Positions 32,955 to 42,222 of a stretch of DNA of 64,000 bases are shown here, in pieces (positions within the stretch are counted from its first letter, which is position 1; the number at the start of each line of letters is the position of its first letter). The notes beneath the pieces are model-generated. The model was not told the origin of the DNA. It did no database searches and saw nothing but the letters and a program-made list of their open reading frames with translations. This stretch comes from CALJDF01 sp038121105. GTDB lineage: Bacteria; Pseudomonadota; Alphaproteobacteria; SHVP01. The DNA lies in contig JAYONB010000009.1 of the NCBI GenBank assembly GCA_038121105.1, forward strand, positions 81,968 to 145,967, written 5' to 3'. The position numbers and the translations under genes are program-made.

Positions 32955-33805
32955 GGGGCGGCCTCGCGTTGCTCGATCTGCGCCAGGCTCGCCATGCAAG
33001 CCTCGTAATGTTTGATCGTGGCCGGTCGTCCGGCGAAATGCACGAACTCGACCGCGTATACGATGGTCCGCAGCGGCGTGGCGGTTTGAGGCGAGGCTCG
33101 AACGGCGGGGACAATCTCACGCGACGTCAAATCGGGGCTGATCGAGCTGCTCGTGGTGTGTTGAACCCGGCTGACGGCATGACGCAGCATCGCCCGTATC
33201 GCCGCACCGTAGTCGCCCGCTTGGGCAAGTCGTTCCCAGTCGGTCAGCGGCCGGGCGGGGATCTGCGGCGTCTCCTCACCACGAGTCGCGGGTTGTGCCA
33301 CAACCGGTTCGATCGCGGCGGTTTCCGGCGCCGGCTTGGCCGGCCGCTTGTTGCGTCGCCAACTGAACCGGAAGCGAATCTTTCGGAACAACACGACCAA
33401 CCAAAACAATAGGAACGCAATGACAACCGCCAACAAAATCCACAACACCGTTTTTCCGATCGCGGTCATGTCCGGCGGCGGGCCGTTATCGGCGCGCCGC
33501 GGGCGCGGCAGCGGCGGGGGTGGTGGGTCGGCACGTGCCGTGTCGTCTTGTGATCTCGGTGCGCTGTCGGTGCTGGTGTCCTCGCCCGTGCTGGATCCGG
33601 CGCTGCTGCCGCCCCCCAGGCCGAAGCCACCACCACCGGACTGCCCCGGCCGGGGATTGGCAATGCCACCCGGTTCGTTCGGCATGAGGCGCTGGTAGCG
33701 CGGGTCGTTCAACGCAGACCCAGCGGCGTTGGCGGGGGTCAGTGGGACGGCCAAGAGGGCGAGGGCCGTGCCGATCCCCACAAGGTGAACAAGAGGGGCG
33801 CGCAT
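32951..33805 (-). CDS. DUF4129-domain membrane protein, first gene of MoxR operon
   Basis: 284 residues with a signal peptide (LVHLVGIGTALALLAVPLTPANA), a periplasmic Gly/Ser/Pro-rich region, one transmembrane helix (TVLWILLAVVIAFLLFWLVVLF) and a cytoplasmic DUF4129 domain with DWERLAQAGDYGAAIRAMLRHAVSRVQ and LTSREIV. DUF4129 proteins regularly accompany DUF58 and MoxR genes and sometimes end transglutaminase-like proteins. It heads the six-gene operon, with a 58-bp gap to the upstream gene on the same strand. Confidence 0.85.
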   Translation of the reverse strand: MRAPLVHLVGIGTALALLAVPLTPANAAGSALNDPRYQRLMPNEPGGIANPRPGQSGGGGFGLGGGSSAGSSTGEDTSTDSAPRSQDDTARADPPPPPLPRPRRADNGPPPDMTAIGKTVLWILLAVVIAFLLFWLVVLFRKIRFRFSWRRNKRPAKPAPETAAIEPVVAQPATRGEETPQIPARPLTDWERLAQAGDYGAAIRAMLRHAVSRVQHTTSSSISPDLTSREIVPAVRASPQTATPLRTIVYAVEFVHFAGRPATIKHYEACMASLAQIEQREAAP

Positions 33806-33863
33806 GGGCCCAGGCTACCCTAGGTTGACGCTCCTCCAAAACGGCGCCCGGCAGGGCCGCGGC

Positions 33864-34658
33864 CTAGTCGTCCGGCGGAAAATGCGCGGCCAGAAACGCC
33901 ATCACCATCGCGTTGAACGCCGTCGGTTTTTCGAAAGGTGGGGCATGACCGGCCCCTGGCAACTCTTGGAATGACGCACCGGGAATATGTCCTGCCGCGT
34001 CGCGCAACACGTCGGGCGGAATGATGCGGCTTTCGCTGCCGCCGATCACCAACGTCGGGACCCGGTAGCCGGCTAGACGTTCTGGGGTCACGCCGTTCTT
34101 GGGATCCAGCGAGCGCGCCATAAAGGCGCCGACGTCTTGGTTCAACTTGCCGATTTCGCGCATCAGGTAATACAGCGCGGGCTCGCGTTCGGGAAAGTCC
34201 GGTGCGGTCATGACCTGCTGGATTTTGCTGCGCTCGCCGACAACCTGCCCGGGCCCGTCGCGAAAGGCCCGCAAGATGCCCTCCGATAGAACGCCGCCGC
34301 CGCTCGCCGACATGACGATCCCGGCCACTCTGTCCGGGGCGGTGATGGCTGTGGCCAGTGCCGTCCAGCCGCCGATCGCGTGCGACACGATCGCCGTGCG
34401 CGCGACACCCGCGGCATCCATCACGGCCAAGGCGTCGGTCGGAAAATAGGGGAACTGCATGTCGTCCACCGCACAAGCCGACCGCCCCCAGCCACGCTGG
34501 TCGAACAGCAAGACGCGGTAACGTGGCAGGAAGGCCGGCACCTGCTGAAACCACTCCAGCGTATTGCCGCCGCCGCCATGGGCGAAGGTCACCACCGGTC
34601 CTTGGTCGCCGTGAAGTTCGTAGTACAGTCGGGCTTTCTCGGTATCGACGTAGGGCAT
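33864..34658 (-). CDS. Alpha/beta-hydrolase fold protein lacking the Ser nucleophile
   Basis: 264 residues with a clear alpha/beta-hydrolase fold: VVTFAHGGGGNTLEWFQQV (oxyanion loop), VLLFDQRGWGRS, and the nucleophile elbow at residues 91-97, which reads VSHAIGG. Active relatives read VGHSMGG at this position, so Ala94 replaces the expected Ser (codon GCG for TCG). The acid loop reads GGSESRIIPP, where GxxDxxxP would be usual, while the His is kept in GAGHAPPFEKP. The protein is therefore probably not a normal esterase or lyase; a binding or scaffold role is possible. It diverges from the ureidoglycolate lyase gene. Confidence 0.85.
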   Translation of the reverse strand: MPYVDTEKARLYYELHGDQGPVVTFAHGGGGNTLEWFQQVPAFLPRYRVLLFDQRGWGRSACAVDDMQFPYFPTDALAVMDAAGVARTAIVSHAIGGWTALATAITAPDRVAGIVMSASGGGVLSEGILRAFRDGPGQVVGERSKIQQVMTAPDFPEREPALYYLMREIGKLNQDVGAFMARSLDPKNGVTPERLAGYRVPTLVIGGSESRIIPPDVLRDAAGHIPGASFQELPGAGHAPPFEKPTAFNAMVMAFLAAHFPPDD

Positions 34659-34822
34659 TGGATTGTCCGCCGGTTCGACTCGCGTTCAGACTAGCGCGAT
34701 CAAGGTCGCTTCCGAAAACGCGATTGCCCGCCGCAGGCGCTTTTCGCCCTTTGCGGGCGAGCCGTTATGATGGGCGCTGGCGTCGATCGACCGCCGACAT
34801 GCCGAAACAAAGGGGAAACCCC

Positions 34823-35389
34823 ATGACCGACCTCATCGATATCGCCATCGAACCGCTCACGCCCGAAGCGTTTGCGCCGTTCGGCCAAGTGATCGGCCGC
34901 CGGAACGAGCCGCCCTTGTTCGAAGGCGGCAACGCCAAGACCTGGGGCGTCGATTTCGAGATCGACGGCAAGATGGAATTGCACTTCGCCGACTTCACCT
35001 ATCAGCCGACCCTCGAGTTCACGATCGTCGAGCGCCATTTCGCGGTCACCCAAGCTTTCGTGCCCCTCAACAACGATGCCTCGGTCACCGTGTTCGCGGC
35101 GCCGACAGATCCCGATCCCTCGGCCATTCCGACCGCGAAGGATTTTCGCGCGTTCTACATCGACGGATCGCAAGGCGTGATGATGTGGAAAGGGACGTGG
35201 CACTCCAGCCGCTTCCCGGCGCATCCGCCGTCGGCGACGTTCGCGTTTCTGACCGATACCGACACGACGTCGGAACTTACCGAAATGCTGGCCGGCAAAC
35301 CCGGCAAGCTCACGCAACTGGTCGACTACGAAAAAGATCACGGCCAGCGGTTTCGTCTGACCAATCCGCAGGGCTTGATGAGCGGCTAG
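34823..35389 (+). CDS. Ureidoglycolate lyase family protein (AllA-like)
   Basis: 188 residues. The AllA cupin fold is indicated by IAIEPLTPEAFAPFGQVIG, IVERHFAVTQAFVPLN (metal-site region) and GVMMWKGTWHSSRFPA, the strand with the conserved GTWH. Ureidoglycolate lyases release urea and glyoxylate in allantoin degradation, but no other allantoin genes are visible here. GGGGAAACCCC precedes the ATG at 34823; an ATG at 34799 is a less likely start. The stop is shared as CTAG with the convergent acyl-CoA dehydrogenase. Confidence 0.85.
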   Translation: MTDLIDIAIEPLTPEAFAPFGQVIGRRNEPPLFEGGNAKTWGVDFEIDGKMELHFADFTYQPTLEFTIVERHFAVTQAFVPLNNDASVTVFAAPTDPDPSAIPTAKDFRAFYIDGSQGVMMWKGTWHSSRFPAHPPSATFAFLTDTDTTSELTEMLAGKPGKLTQLVDYEKDHGQRFRLTNPQGLMSG

Positions 35390-36540
35390 GTCGACGCGCG
35401 TTTTTCCATGCTGCGGGCGATGATCAATCGCTGAATCTCGCTGGTCCCTTCGTAAAGACGAAATAAGCGCACGTCACGGTAGAACCGTTCGATCCCGTGG
35501 TCGGCGATATACCCCGCGCCGCCATGAATTTGCACGGCGCGGTCGGCGACGCGGCCGACCATCTCGGTTGCAAACAATTTGCAGCAGGCGATTTCTTCGG
35601 TGACGTTTTCGCCGGCATCACGTCGGCGCGCCGCGTCTTCGATCATCGTGCGCGCGGCATACGATTCGGTGCGGCTGTCGGCCAGCATCGCCTGGACCAA
35701 CTGAAACTCGCCGATCGGTTTGCCGAACTGCTGGCGTTCCAGGGCGTAGCGCGTTGCCTGGTCGACGAGGCGTTCGGCAACGCCGGTGGCGACCGCCGCG
35801 ATATGCAGCCGCCCGCGATCCAGTACCTTCATCGCAGTCTTGAAGCCCTGGCCTTCGACGCCGCCCAGTAGGGCCGACGCCGGCACGCGGCAATCTTCGA
35901 ATACGACGTCCGCGGTCAAACTGCCGTGCTGCCCCATCTTCTTGTCTGGCTTGCCGATCGACAGACCCGGTCGCGGTGCTTCGACCAAAAACGCCGATAC
36001 CCCGCGGGCGCCTTTTTCGTCGGGATTGGTGCGCGCCATCAGCGTGAACAACCCGGCGCGCGGCGCATTGGTGATGAACCGCTTGGTGCCGTTGATGACA
36101 TAGTCGTCGCCGTCGCGCCGCGCGCTGGTCCGCAGCGCGCCCGCATCGGACCCGGATTCGGGTTCGGTCAGCGCGAACGAACTGGTGATCTCGCCGCTGG
36201 CCAAGCGCGGCAGATAGGCCGCGCGCTGGGCGTCGGTACCGTCCAACACGATCCCTTGCGATCCAATGCCCACATTGGTGCCAAAGGCCGAACGAAACGC
36301 GGGCGATGTCCAGCCCAATTCGAAGGCGATCTGCACCTCTTCGACGCTGTTCAAGCCGAGCCCCCCGTACTCGGGTGGAATGGTCAGTCCGTAAAGGCCC
36401 AGGGCGCGCATCTCGTCGAGCAACGCGTCGGGGATCTCATTGCGCTCACCGACCTCCGCCTCGTGCGGCACCAATCGTTCGCGGACGAAACGACGCACGC
36501 TCTCGCGCAGTTGGTCGAAGGTTTCGGGATCTAACGCCAC
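35386..36540 (-). CDS. Acyl-CoA dehydrogenase
   Basis: 384 residues of the acyl-CoA dehydrogenase family. Diagnostic segments are GLYGLTIPPEYGGLGLN, SSFALTEPESGSDAGAL (FAD and substrate binding), GTKRFITNAPRAGLFTLMA, the C-terminal helical bundle with GRLHIAAVATGVAERLVDQ, QIHGGAGYIADHGIERFYRD and LYEGTSEIQRLIIAR, whose Glu is the usual catalytic base. The GTG at 36540 has GGAG eight bases upstream. Chain-length preference cannot be judged. It lies 70 bp downstream of the di-haem gene on the same strand. Confidence 0.9.
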   Translation of the reverse strand: MALDPETFDQLRESVRRFVRERLVPHEAEVGERNEIPDALLDEMRALGLYGLTIPPEYGGLGLNSVEEVQIAFELGWTSPAFRSAFGTNVGIGSQGIVLDGTDAQRAAYLPRLASGEITSSFALTEPESGSDAGALRTSARRDGDDYVINGTKRFITNAPRAGLFTLMARTNPDEKGARGVSAFLVEAPRPGLSIGKPDKKMGQHGSLTADVVFEDCRVPASALLGGVEGQGFKTAMKVLDRGRLHIAAVATGVAERLVDQATRYALERQQFGKPIGEFQLVQAMLADSRTESYAARTMIEDAARRRDAGENVTEEIACCKLFATEMVGRVADRAVQIHGGAGYIADHGIERFYRDVRLFRLYEGTSEIQRLIIARSMEKRAST

Positions 36541-36610
36541 GGTGTGCACTCCGGTCGATGAGGAGGAGGGACGATAACAACCGATCCCAAGCGCGCCCGC
36601 AACTCTCGCG

Positions 36611-38002
36611 CTACAACGATTCCAAGAACGCCAACAAGTCGGCGCGTTGGTCGGCGGGCATGGTGCGAAAGGCCTCCCGCGCCGTTGCCGCTTCGCCGCC
36701 ATGCCACAGGATCGCTTCGGCGATGCCGCGCGCGCGCCCGTCATGCAGCAAAAACATGTGCCCGTTAACGGCCTCGATTAGACCTAACCCCCAAAGGGGC
36801 GGGGTGCGCCACTCGGCGCCCGAGGCGAGAAAGTCGGGGCGGCCATCGGCAAGGTCGGGGCCCATGTCGTGCAGCAACAGATCGGTAAACGGTTGGATGT
36901 TTTGATTGCGTACTGCCGGGTTGCGGTGATCGCCGGTCGCCATGCTCGGGATGTGGCAGGCGGCGCATCCGATCGCCTGGAACAATGCCTCGCCCCTCTG
37001 CACCGCGGGGTCGTCGATCTGCCGTCGCGCAGGCACCGCAACGCTCTCCATATAGAAAGTCAAATCGTCCAAGACCGTGTCGTCGGCTTCGATCCCGACG
37101 TTCGGCGCGGCGCGACACCCGGTTTGCGGCGCGGGACAATTCTGTTCGGGGAAAACCGTTGTCGTGATACCCATATCGCCCAGCAAGGCCCCCGCGGTTT
37201 GGTCGCGCAAGCTCGCTTTGTTGGCCTTCCAGCCGAACCGACCCAGCCGCACCGCACCCGATGCGGTATTCCACACCCGGTTGACGCGACCGGAAATGCC
37301 GTCGCCGTCCCGGTCCTCGGGGTCGGCCCACGCCACGATGTCCGCCTCGTCGATCGCTTCCAGCAATCCCAGACCGAAGACCGCAGGCGCCACCCGCGGC
37401 GACAACAAAATTGTTTCCGCCCCCGCGAAGGCATCGGGCGGCGCATAGGCGTAGCGCGGCACCCGCAACGTATAGGGCGTGCCGTCACCGTACTGCGCCC
37501 GCTTGGTCTCATAGGTGACGGTGACCATGCCTTCGTCAGGCACGCCGTCAACGGCGAGGCTGTTGATTTGCAGCCCGACACTTTCGTGCGGCTGTGGTCC
37601 ACCGGTCTCGCTTGTCCCGGCGACGCTTGCGCGGACCAGCATCGTCGTCATCGGTTGACCCGGTTCGGGTGGTGCGCCGCGACCGTCGCGTTCGTGGCAA
37701 GCGATGCAAGAGACGGCGTTGTAGGTCGGGCCCAATCCGACAAAGGTCGTGTCTTCGTTGGGCGGCGCGGCCCAAGGTGCGGTGAATATCTTGTTGCCAA
37801 GGAAGAACCGCTGCCGCATCTGTGGCGGCAGATTGCGCGCCGCCGACGAAAAGGCGTTGGCGTTGGCGATGCTCCGCGTCGTCGCGCCGCCGCTTTGCGT
37901 ATCGCTCGCCCATGACGCGTGAGGCAGCCAGCCCGCCGTAGCGAGCCCCGTCACGAGCATCGCGCGAACGCCAAATTGCCTGATGTGGGAGGGTAGGCGC
38001 AT
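36611..38002 (-). CDS. Periplasmic di-haem oxidoreductase (DUF1111 family)
   Basis: 463 residues with a signal peptide (MLVTGLATAGWLPHASWAS). Two c-type haem sites are seen: SCIACHERDG in the first half and GCAACHIPSM in the second, with a candidate distal Met in the family blocks. Further DUF1111 signatures are FFLGNKIFTAPWAAPPN and HDMGPDLADGRPDF, then WRTPPLWGLG and HDGRARGIAEAILWHGGEA. These proteins are often labelled thiol oxidoreductases or di-haem enzymes; the substrate is not known. It is divergent from the ispH-headed hopanoid operon. Confidence 0.88.
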   Translation of the reverse strand: MRLPSHIRQFGVRAMLVTGLATAGWLPHASWASDTQSGGATTRSIANANAFSSAARNLPPQMRQRFFLGNKIFTAPWAAPPNEDTTFVGLGPTYNAVSCIACHERDGRGAPPEPGQPMTTMLVRASVAGTSETGGPQPHESVGLQINSLAVDGVPDEGMVTVTYETKRAQYGDGTPYTLRVPRYAYAPPDAFAGAETILLSPRVAPAVFGLGLLEAIDEADIVAWADPEDRDGDGISGRVNRVWNTASGAVRLGRFGWKANKASLRDQTAGALLGDMGITTTVFPEQNCPAPQTGCRAAPNVGIEADDTVLDDLTFYMESVAVPARRQIDDPAVQRGEALFQAIGCAACHIPSMATGDHRNPAVRNQNIQPFTDLLLHDMGPDLADGRPDFLASGAEWRTPPLWGLGLIEAVNGHMFLLHDGRARGIAEAILWHGGEAATAREAFRTMPADQRADLLAFLESL

Positions 38003-38109
38003 CAAGGCCTAGGATAACCCGGTATTCATGATCTATTGAATCCGTTAGGCTTCACCCCAATTGTCGGAACGGGGACAACGAGAATCCCAATCTGATGGAG
38101 GTCGCACCC

Positions 38110-39102
38110 GTGGGGACAGGGACCGGCTCGCCGCTAAGCAAGCGGCCCCTTGAGGTCAAACTCGCGAAACCGCGTGGTTTCTGCGCCGGGGTCGAACGTG
38201 CAATCGAAATCGTCGAACGGGCTCTCGCGCTTTATGGCGCGCCGGTTTATGTCCGCCACGAGATCGTGCACAACAAGCGCGTCGTCGAATCTTTGCGCGA
38301 CAAGGGCGCAATTTTCGTTGAGGAGGTCGGCGAAATACCCGCCGGGGCGGTGACGGTTTTTTCGGCGCATGGTGTTTCGCGCGTCGTGGAAAGCAACGCC
38401 CGCAAGCGGACCTTGCACGTCATCGACGCGACCTGCCCGCTCGTCAGTAAAGTGCACAAGGAGGGGCGGCGCTCGGCCGATATGGGACACGCCGTTGTCC
38501 TGATCGGCCACGAGGGTCACCCCGAGGTCGAGGGCACGATGGGACAGATCGGCGGCGAGGTGCACCTTGTGACCCAGGTCGGCGATGTCGCGGCCCTTGA
38601 GCCGACCGATCCTGCACGACTCACCTACGTCACCCAAACCACGCTCAGCGTCGACGATACCCGCGACATCATCGAGGCCTTGCAAGCGCGTTTTCCCTCC
38701 ATTCAAGGCCCCGACGTACGCGACATTTGTTACGCCACCCAGAACCGTCAAACCGCGGTGCGCGATCTCTGTACCGAAGTCGACGTGTTGTTGGTCGTGG
38801 GGGCGCACAATAGCTCCAACTCCAACCGCTTGCGCGAGATCGGCGAAGCCGAAGGCCTCGCCGCTTACCTGATTGAAGATGCCGCCGCCCTGGACCTCGA
38901 TTGGTTGGCCGGCGCGCGTTCGGTCGGGATTACGGCCGGTGCCTCGGCGCCCGAGGAACTTGTGCAAGAAGTCGTCGCGCGCCTTGCGAGCCACTTCGAA
39001 ACCGACATCACCCAGCTCGGCGGGGTCGAGGAAAACGTTCAGTTCAAACTCCCGCCCGAGCTGACGGCCGTGGCGCCCGACGCTGTCGTAGCGCGCGCGT
39101 AA
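38110..39102 (+). CDS. ispH: 4-hydroxy-3-methylbut-2-enyl diphosphate reductase
   Basis: 330 residues of IspH/LytB, the last enzyme of the MEP isoprenoid pathway, producing IPP and DMAPP. Cluster ligands are in AKPRGFCAGVERA, VIDATCPLVSKVH and DICYATQNRQ; the substrate-binding His and the GHNSSNS-like segment appear as VRHEIVHN, GHEGHPEVEG and GAHNSSNSNRL. The GTG at 38110 is preferred because GGAGG sits eight bases upstream; an ATG at 38095 would add five residues. It heads an operon with hpnH, dxs and hpnA, tying precursor supply to hopanoid production. Confidence 0.93.
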   Translation: MGTGTGSPLSKRPLEVKLAKPRGFCAGVERAIEIVERALALYGAPVYVRHEIVHNKRVVESLRDKGAIFVEEVGEIPAGAVTVFSAHGVSRVVESNARKRTLHVIDATCPLVSKVHKEGRRSADMGHAVVLIGHEGHPEVEGTMGQIGGEVHLVTQVGDVAALEPTDPARLTYVTQTTLSVDDTRDIIEALQARFPSIQGPDVRDICYATQNRQTAVRDLCTEVDVLLVVGAHNSSNSNRLREIGEAEGLAAYLIEDAAALDLDWLAGARSVGITAGASAPEELVQEVVARLASHFETDITQLGGVEENVQFKLPPELTAVAPDAVVARA

Positions 39103-39120
39103 CGGAAAAGGAGAACCCGC

Positions 39121-40251
39121 GTGGGCGTCCCGCTACGACAACAAATCAAAATCGGCGCTTACATCGCTAAGCAACGCTTGCTCGGGCGCGACAAATACCC
39201 GCTCGTCCTGATGCTGGAGCCGTTGTTTCGGTGCAACCTGGCGTGCGCGGGATGCGGCAAGATCGACTATCCCGACGCGATCCTCAATCAGCGCCTCTCG
39301 GTGCAGGACTGCATCGACGCCGTCGAGGAATGCCCTGCGCCCGTGGTCGCGATCCCGGGCGGCGAACCGCTGTTGCACAAAGAGATCGGCGAAATCGTCG
39401 CCGAGATCACCAAACGCAAACGTTTCGTGTCGCTATGCACCAACGCGCTGTTGCTCGAAAAAAAACTCCATCTCTTCGAACCATCGCCATATCTCTTCTT
39501 CTCGGTGCACCTTGACGGCCTGAAAGACCATCACGACCGCGCGGTCTGCCAAGACGGCGTGTTCGATCGTGCCGTCGCCGCGATCAAGACGGCCCAGGAA
39601 AAAGGCTTCCAGGTCAACGTTAACGCCACCATCTTCGACGGCATGTCGGCGGACGATGTTGCGGCGTTCTTGGACTTCACCGCCGAGCTCGGTATCGGCG
39701 TCAACATCTCGCCGGGATACGCCTACGAACGCGCGCCCGATCAAGCGCATTTCCTCAACCGTCAGCGGACCAAGACTCTGTTCCGCGAGGTCTTCCGCCG
39801 CCGCAAAGGCAAGAAGTGGCAACTCAACCACTCGCCGCTCTATCTCGACTTCCTCGCCGGCAATCAGGCCTATCAATGCTCGCCCTGGGGGACGCCGACC
39901 CGTAACGTCTTCGGCTGGCAGCGCCCGTGCTATCTGCTAAACGAGGGCTACGCCGAGACCTTTCAGGCGTTGATGACCGAGACCGAGTGGGACGCCTACG
40001 GCACCGGAAACTACGAGAAATGCGCCGATTGCATGGCCCATTGCGGCTACGAGCCGACCGCGGTGGCCGATGCCGTGAAGAATCCGCTCCGGATCGTCGC
40101 CGCGGCCATCCGCGGCCCGCGCACCGACGGGCCGATGGCGCCGGAAATCGCGCTCGACGGACAGCGCCCGGCAGTCTACGTATTTGATGATCTGGTCCGC
40201 GACGCCGCTTCGAAGGGCGCTGCGGACAAAGCCCAAAGCAGTGCCGCCTAG
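39121..40251 (+). CDS. hpnH: Hopanoid biosynthesis radical SAM protein HpnH
   Basis: 376 residues. The radical-SAM cluster is at Cys38, Cys42 and Cys45 (FRCNLACAGCGKIDYP), with the SPASM-like C-terminal Cys residues QCSPWG and CADCMAHCGY. The order VVAIPGGEPLLHKEI and VSLCTNALLL matches HpnH. HpnH joins adenosine to the hopene skeleton as the first step of extended (C35) hopanoid formation. The GTG start has AAGGAG eight bases upstream. Its partner HpnG is encoded in the convergent operon. Confidence 0.95.
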   Translation: MGVPLRQQIKIGAYIAKQRLLGRDKYPLVLMLEPLFRCNLACAGCGKIDYPDAILNQRLSVQDCIDAVEECPAPVVAIPGGEPLLHKEIGEIVAEITKRKRFVSLCTNALLLEKKLHLFEPSPYLFFSVHLDGLKDHHDRAVCQDGVFDRAVAAIKTAQEKGFQVNVNATIFDGMSADDVAAFLDFTAELGIGVNISPGYAYERAPDQAHFLNRQRTKTLFREVFRRRKGKKWQLNHSPLYLDFLAGNQAYQCSPWGTPTRNVFGWQRPCYLLNEGYAETFQALMTETEWDAYGTGNYEKCADCMAHCGYEPTAVADAVKNPLRIVAAAIRGPRTDGPMAPEIALDGQRPAVYVFDDLVRDAASKGAADKAQSSAA

Positions 40252-40278
40252 GTCTGTGACGGGAAACAAGGAAGACGC

Positions 40279-42204
40279 GTGAGTAACAACGACAAAACGC
40301 CGCTCCTCGATACGGTCGCGCTCCCGGCCGATCTGAGGAAACTGCCCGAAGATCAATTGCGTCAGCTGGCCGACGAAGTGCGCCAGGAAATGATTGATGC
40401 GGTATCCAACACCGGCGGTCACCTAGGGGCGGGTCTTGGTGTGGTCGAACTCACGGTTGCGCTGCACTACGTCTTCGAGACTCCCGACGACAAGATTCTT
40501 TGGGATGTCGGCCATCAGGCCTACCCGCATAAGATCCTCACCGGGCGGCGCGATCGGATTCGCACGCTCCGTCAAGGTGGCGGCCTGTCGGGTTTCACCA
40601 GTCGCCGCGAAAGCGAGTACGACCCGTTTGGCGCGGCGCATAGCTCGACGTCGATTTCCGCCGGGCTCGGTTTTGCGGTCGCGCGAGATCTGCGCGGTGG
40701 CGACAACGATGTCGTCGCGGTCATCGGTGACGGTGCGATGAGTGCGGGGATGGCGTACGAGGCGATGAACAACGCCGGAGCGGCCAAAAGCCGCATGATC
40801 GTCATCCTCAACGACAACGACATGTCGATTGCCCCGCCGGTCGGCGCGATGAGCGCCTATCTGGCGCGGCTCATCTCCGCCAAACCCTATCGCTCGATGC
40901 GGCATCTTGGTCGCGTTCTGGCCAAGAAATTCCCAAGGTCGTTCGAAAAGGCCGCAAAGCGTGCCGAAGAATATGCCCGCGGTATGCTCACCGGCGGCAC
41001 GCTGTTTGAAGAGCTCGGCTTCTACTACGTCGGCCCGATCGACGGCCACAATCTCGACCATCTGTTGCCCGTCTTGCGCAACGCCAAGAAATCGCGCGGC
41101 GAGGGACCGATCCTCGTGCACGTCGTTACCCAAAAGGGCAAGGGCTACGACCCGGCCGAGAACGCCGCCGACAAATACCATGGCGTCTCCAAGTTCGACG
41201 TGGTCACCGGCAAGCAAGTCAAATCGGCGGGCGGGCCGCCCAGCTATACCAACGTCTACGCCAAGGCTTTAATCGCCGAAGCCGAACAAGACGACCGCAT
41301 CGTCGCCGTTACCGCCGCTATGCCGACCGGGACCGGCCTCGACAAGTTCGCCGAGCGTTTCCCCGAGCGCAGCTTCGACGTCGGCATCGCCGAACAACAC
41401 GGCGTGACGTTCTGTGCCGGGATGGCTGCGGACGGGCTCAAGCCCTTCGCCACCATCTATTCCACCTTCATGCAGCGTGCCTACGATCAGATCGTGCACG
41501 ACGTCGCGATCCAACGCCTGCCGGTACGTTTCGCGATGGACCGGGCAGGGATGGTCGGCGCCGACGGCGTCACCCACCAGGGATCCTACGACATCGGCTT
41601 CCTCGCCAGCTTGCCGGGCTTCGTGTTGATGGCACCCAGCGACGAGGCCGAGTTGATGCACATGGTCGCGACCGCCGCACAAATCGACGACGGCCCCTCG
41701 GCAATCCGCTACCCGCGCGGCGAGTCTCTCGGGATCGAGATGCCCGACAAAGGCACGCCCCTCCCGATCGGCAAAGCCCGCATCGTGCGCGAGGGCACCA
41801 AGGTGGCCATCATGTCCTACGGCACCCGGCTTGCCGAAGCGCTCAAGGCGGCCGATACGCTCAATGCGCGCGGCTTGTCGACCACGGTCGTCGATGCTCG
41901 GTTTGCCAAACCCATCGACGAGGACGTCACCCGCCGCGTCGCGGCCGAGCACGAGGTCATGATCACGCTCGAGGAGGGCGCGACGGGCGGATTCGCCACG
42001 CTGGTGATGCATTTCCTCGCGCGCGAAGGGCTGCTCGAGGCCGGCGCCAAGTTCCGTCCGATGTGCTTGCCGGATTTCTTCATCGACCACGACAAGCCCG
42101 AGGCGCAATACGATCAGGCCGGCTTGAACGCGCCCCATATCGTCGCCACCGCGCTCGCCGCGCTCGGCTACAACGAAACGGTCGAGGCGCCCGCCCGCGC
42201 CTGA
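40279..42204 (+). CDS. dxs: 1-deoxy-D-xylulose-5-phosphate synthase
   Basis: 641 residues, full-length Dxs, the first enzyme of the MEP pathway. The thiamine-diphosphate site is in AVIGDGAMSAGMAYEAMNNA, with the N-terminal HLGAGLGVVELTVALHYVF and GHQAYPHKILTGRRD as further hallmarks, and the second-half pyrimidine domain DVGIAEQHGVTFCAGMA with MDRAGMVGADGVTHQG. The GTG start has AAGGAA upstream. Its place between hpnH and hpnA suggests that this copy serves hopanoid production; whether another dxs exists elsewhere cannot be seen. Confidence 0.96.
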   Translation: MSNNDKTPLLDTVALPADLRKLPEDQLRQLADEVRQEMIDAVSNTGGHLGAGLGVVELTVALHYVFETPDDKILWDVGHQAYPHKILTGRRDRIRTLRQGGGLSGFTSRRESEYDPFGAAHSSTSISAGLGFAVARDLRGGDNDVVAVIGDGAMSAGMAYEAMNNAGAAKSRMIVILNDNDMSIAPPVGAMSAYLARLISAKPYRSMRHLGRVLAKKFPRSFEKAAKRAEEYARGMLTGGTLFEELGFYYVGPIDGHNLDHLLPVLRNAKKSRGEGPILVHVVTQKGKGYDPAENAADKYHGVSKFDVVTGKQVKSAGGPPSYTNVYAKALIAEAEQDDRIVAVTAAMPTGTGLDKFAERFPERSFDVGIAEQHGVTFCAGMAADGLKPFATIYSTFMQRAYDQIVHDVAIQRLPVRFAMDRAGMVGADGVTHQGSYDIGFLASLPGFVLMAPSDEAELMHMVATAAQIDDGPSAIRYPRGESLGIEMPDKGTPLPIGKARIVREGTKVAIMSYGTRLAEALKAADTLNARGLSTTVVDARFAKPIDEDVTRRVAAEHEVMITLEEGATGGFATLVMHFLAREGLLEAGAKFRPMCLPDFFIDHDKPEAQYDQAGLNAPHIVATALAALGYNETVEAPARA

Positions 42205-42222
42205 CCGGCCTGTTGTCCTTCC

